From Ruminococcus sp. AF31-8BH (GTDB lineage: Bacteria; Bacillota; Clostridia; Lachnospirales; Lachnospiraceae): a stretch of 64,000 nucleotides of DNA. The DNA lies in contig NZ_QTVN01000011.1 in assembly GCF_003460605.1 (NCBI RefSeq), forward strand, positions 1 through 64,000, in the 5' to 3' direction. This document shows, piece by piece, positions 63,133 to 64,000 of this stretch. Position numbers and translations under genes: made by a program. Position 1 is the stretch's first letter. Each line of letters starts with the position of its first letter. The notes beneath the pieces are model-generated. The model saw nothing but the letters and a program-made list of their open reading frames with translations. It ran no database searches and was not told the origin of the DNA.

Positions 63133-64000
63133 ATGTTACAAAATATTCTCATAAAACCGGCGTCCGGACTCTGTAATATGAGATGTGATTACTGCTTTTA
63201 CTGTGATGAAGCTACCAAACGGAACATTCCATCTTATGGAATGATGGAAGAAAAAACAATAAAAAACATTATTCGCAAAGTATTGAGGCAAAACGTAAAA
63301 AATGTCTGCTTTGCATTTCAAGGTGGGGAGCCTACTTTACGCGGTCAGGACTTTTTTGAAAAAGTAATCGAATTGGAAAATCAATATAACACTCACCACT
63401 GCTCTATTTTAAATTCATTACAGACAAATGGTTTATGTATAGATGAAAACTGGTGTTCTTTTTTCAAAAAGCATAACTTTTTAGTAGGAGTATCTGTAGA
63501 CGGAATAGAGTCTGTCCACAATTTGTATCGTCATGACAAAAATGAGCAGGGGACTTATCACAGAATAAGAGAAAACATCAAATTACTTGAAAAATACAAC
63601 GTAGAATATAATATCTTGACGGTAGTAAATCGCCAAGTTGCAGAAAACATCAAACAAATTTACAAAGAGTACCGAGAAAACGGCTGGAACTATCAACAAT
63701 ATATCCTTTGCCTTGACCCTCTGGGGGAACAGCAAGGTCAAAAAGAATATTCTCTTACGCCTGAGATTTATGGGCAATTCTTAATTGATTTGTTCCAATT
63801 ATGGTATAAAGATTGGAGGAGAAACAGAGCTCCATATATTCGACAATTTGAGAATTATATAGGTATATTATTGGGATATCCCCCTGAATCCTGTGAACAA
63901 CGGGGAATCTGTAGTGTACAATGCGTAACAGAAGCTGACGGCAGTGTATATCCCTGTGATTTTTACGTCATAGATGAATATAAATTAGGAAACTTCAACA
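63133..64000 (+). CDS. anaerobic sulfatase-maturase-like radical SAM/SPASM enzyme (partial)
   Basis: The start MLQNILIKPASGLCNMRCDY holds the radical SAM cysteines (CNMRCDYC). FAFQGGEPTLRG is the conserved SAM-binding stretch, and a SPASM domain begins with CEQRGICSVQCVTEADGS and VYPCDFY. These are the features of anSME, which makes formylglycine in sulfatases, and related enzymes. The ATG is 1 base after the lysR stop, with GGAGAGAAA as ribosome site. The gene runs off the right edge with about 289 residues visible. No sulfatase is in view. Confidence 0.88.
   Translation, partial: MLQNILIKPASGLCNMRCDYCFYCDEATKRNIPSYGMMEEKTIKNIIRKVLRQNVKNVCFAFQGGEPTLRGQDFFEKVIELENQYNTHHCSILNSLQTNGLCIDENWCSFFKKHNFLVGVSVDGIESVHNLYRHDKNEQGTYHRIRENIKLLEKYNVEYNILTVVNRQVAENIKQIYKEYRENGWNYQQYILCLDPLGEQQGQKEYSLTPEIYGQFLIDLFQLWYKDWRRNRAPYIRQFENYIGILLGYPPESCEQRGICSVQCVTEADGSVYPCDFYVIDEYKLGNFN

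Overview
The gene content suggests a low-to-mid GC Gram-positive gut anaerobe of the Clostridia, most likely Lachnospiraceae (Blautia/Ruminococcus-like). The rplU-prp-rpmA block with a cleavable L27 leader, the sepF/ylmH/lspA and mreBCD/mrdA/minDE/rodA clusters, the mutS-mutL-miaA order and the strictly anaerobic radical SAM enzymes all point that way. This is inference from gene order and protein motifs; no 16S rRNA is present. No tRNA, rRNA or CRISPR array was recognised. Layout: bases 1-1.2 kb are a scarred region with a 284-bp direct repeat (295-578 and 991-1274) that duplicates the promoter, leader and first codons of the next gene. From 1.2 to 9.5 kb a plus-strand ribosome-linked operon carries a B12/radical SAM protein, DUF2344, RNase G, L21, Prp, L27, Obg, YhbY, NadD, YqeK and RsfS. 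lexA (minus) follows with its own LexA-like box. From 10.7 to 19.7 kb plus-strand genes cover an HlyD-like envelope protein, YggS, SepF, YlmH, AroB, LspA, RluD, a cytidylate-kinase-like protein, an AI-2E-type permease and Dtd. A Xer-type recombinase sits at 20.2-21.3 kb, where the gene direction flips. From 21.4 to 31.5 kb the minus strand holds the shape/division operon radC-mreB-mreC-mreD-mrdA-minD-minE-rodA-dacB. From 31.6 to 42.0 kb it holds two FAD enzymes, a PLP lyase, miaA, mutL and mutS. The accessory part begins at the mutS start codon. A mobile island (about 42.0-56.5 kb) abuts mutS. Its tyrosine integrase overlaps the mutS start by 8 nt and supplies the mutS ribosome binding site. 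The island encodes an excisionase-like protein, a 579-aa protein built of ten tandem helix-turn-helix-like modules, PcfJ-like and PcfK-like proteins, three DUF5688-family paralogues in a row, several small unknown proteins and a Y-family DNA polymerase with an upstream LexA-like box. Several of its genes are broken: an opal stop in the integrase, an amber stop in an HTH gene and a frame break in a DUF5688 gene. No relaxase, type IV secretion genes or replication initiator is visible, so it is either a cut-down element or continues beyond what can be recognised. Right of the island (56.5-61 kb) lies a gene graveyard: a truncated ArsC-like gene, a flavin protein, a chimeric ORF, a frameshifted hsdR fragment, an IS1182-type transposase fragment and a decayed sugar kinase. 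The window ends with an intact split chromate transporter pair, a divergent LysR regulator and the start of an anaerobic sulfatase-maturase-like radical SAM gene. The most interesting signals are the ten-module HTH protein and the combination, in one element, of an SOS-linked error-prone polymerase, clamp-binding-like tails and an insertion that takes over translation of mutS.
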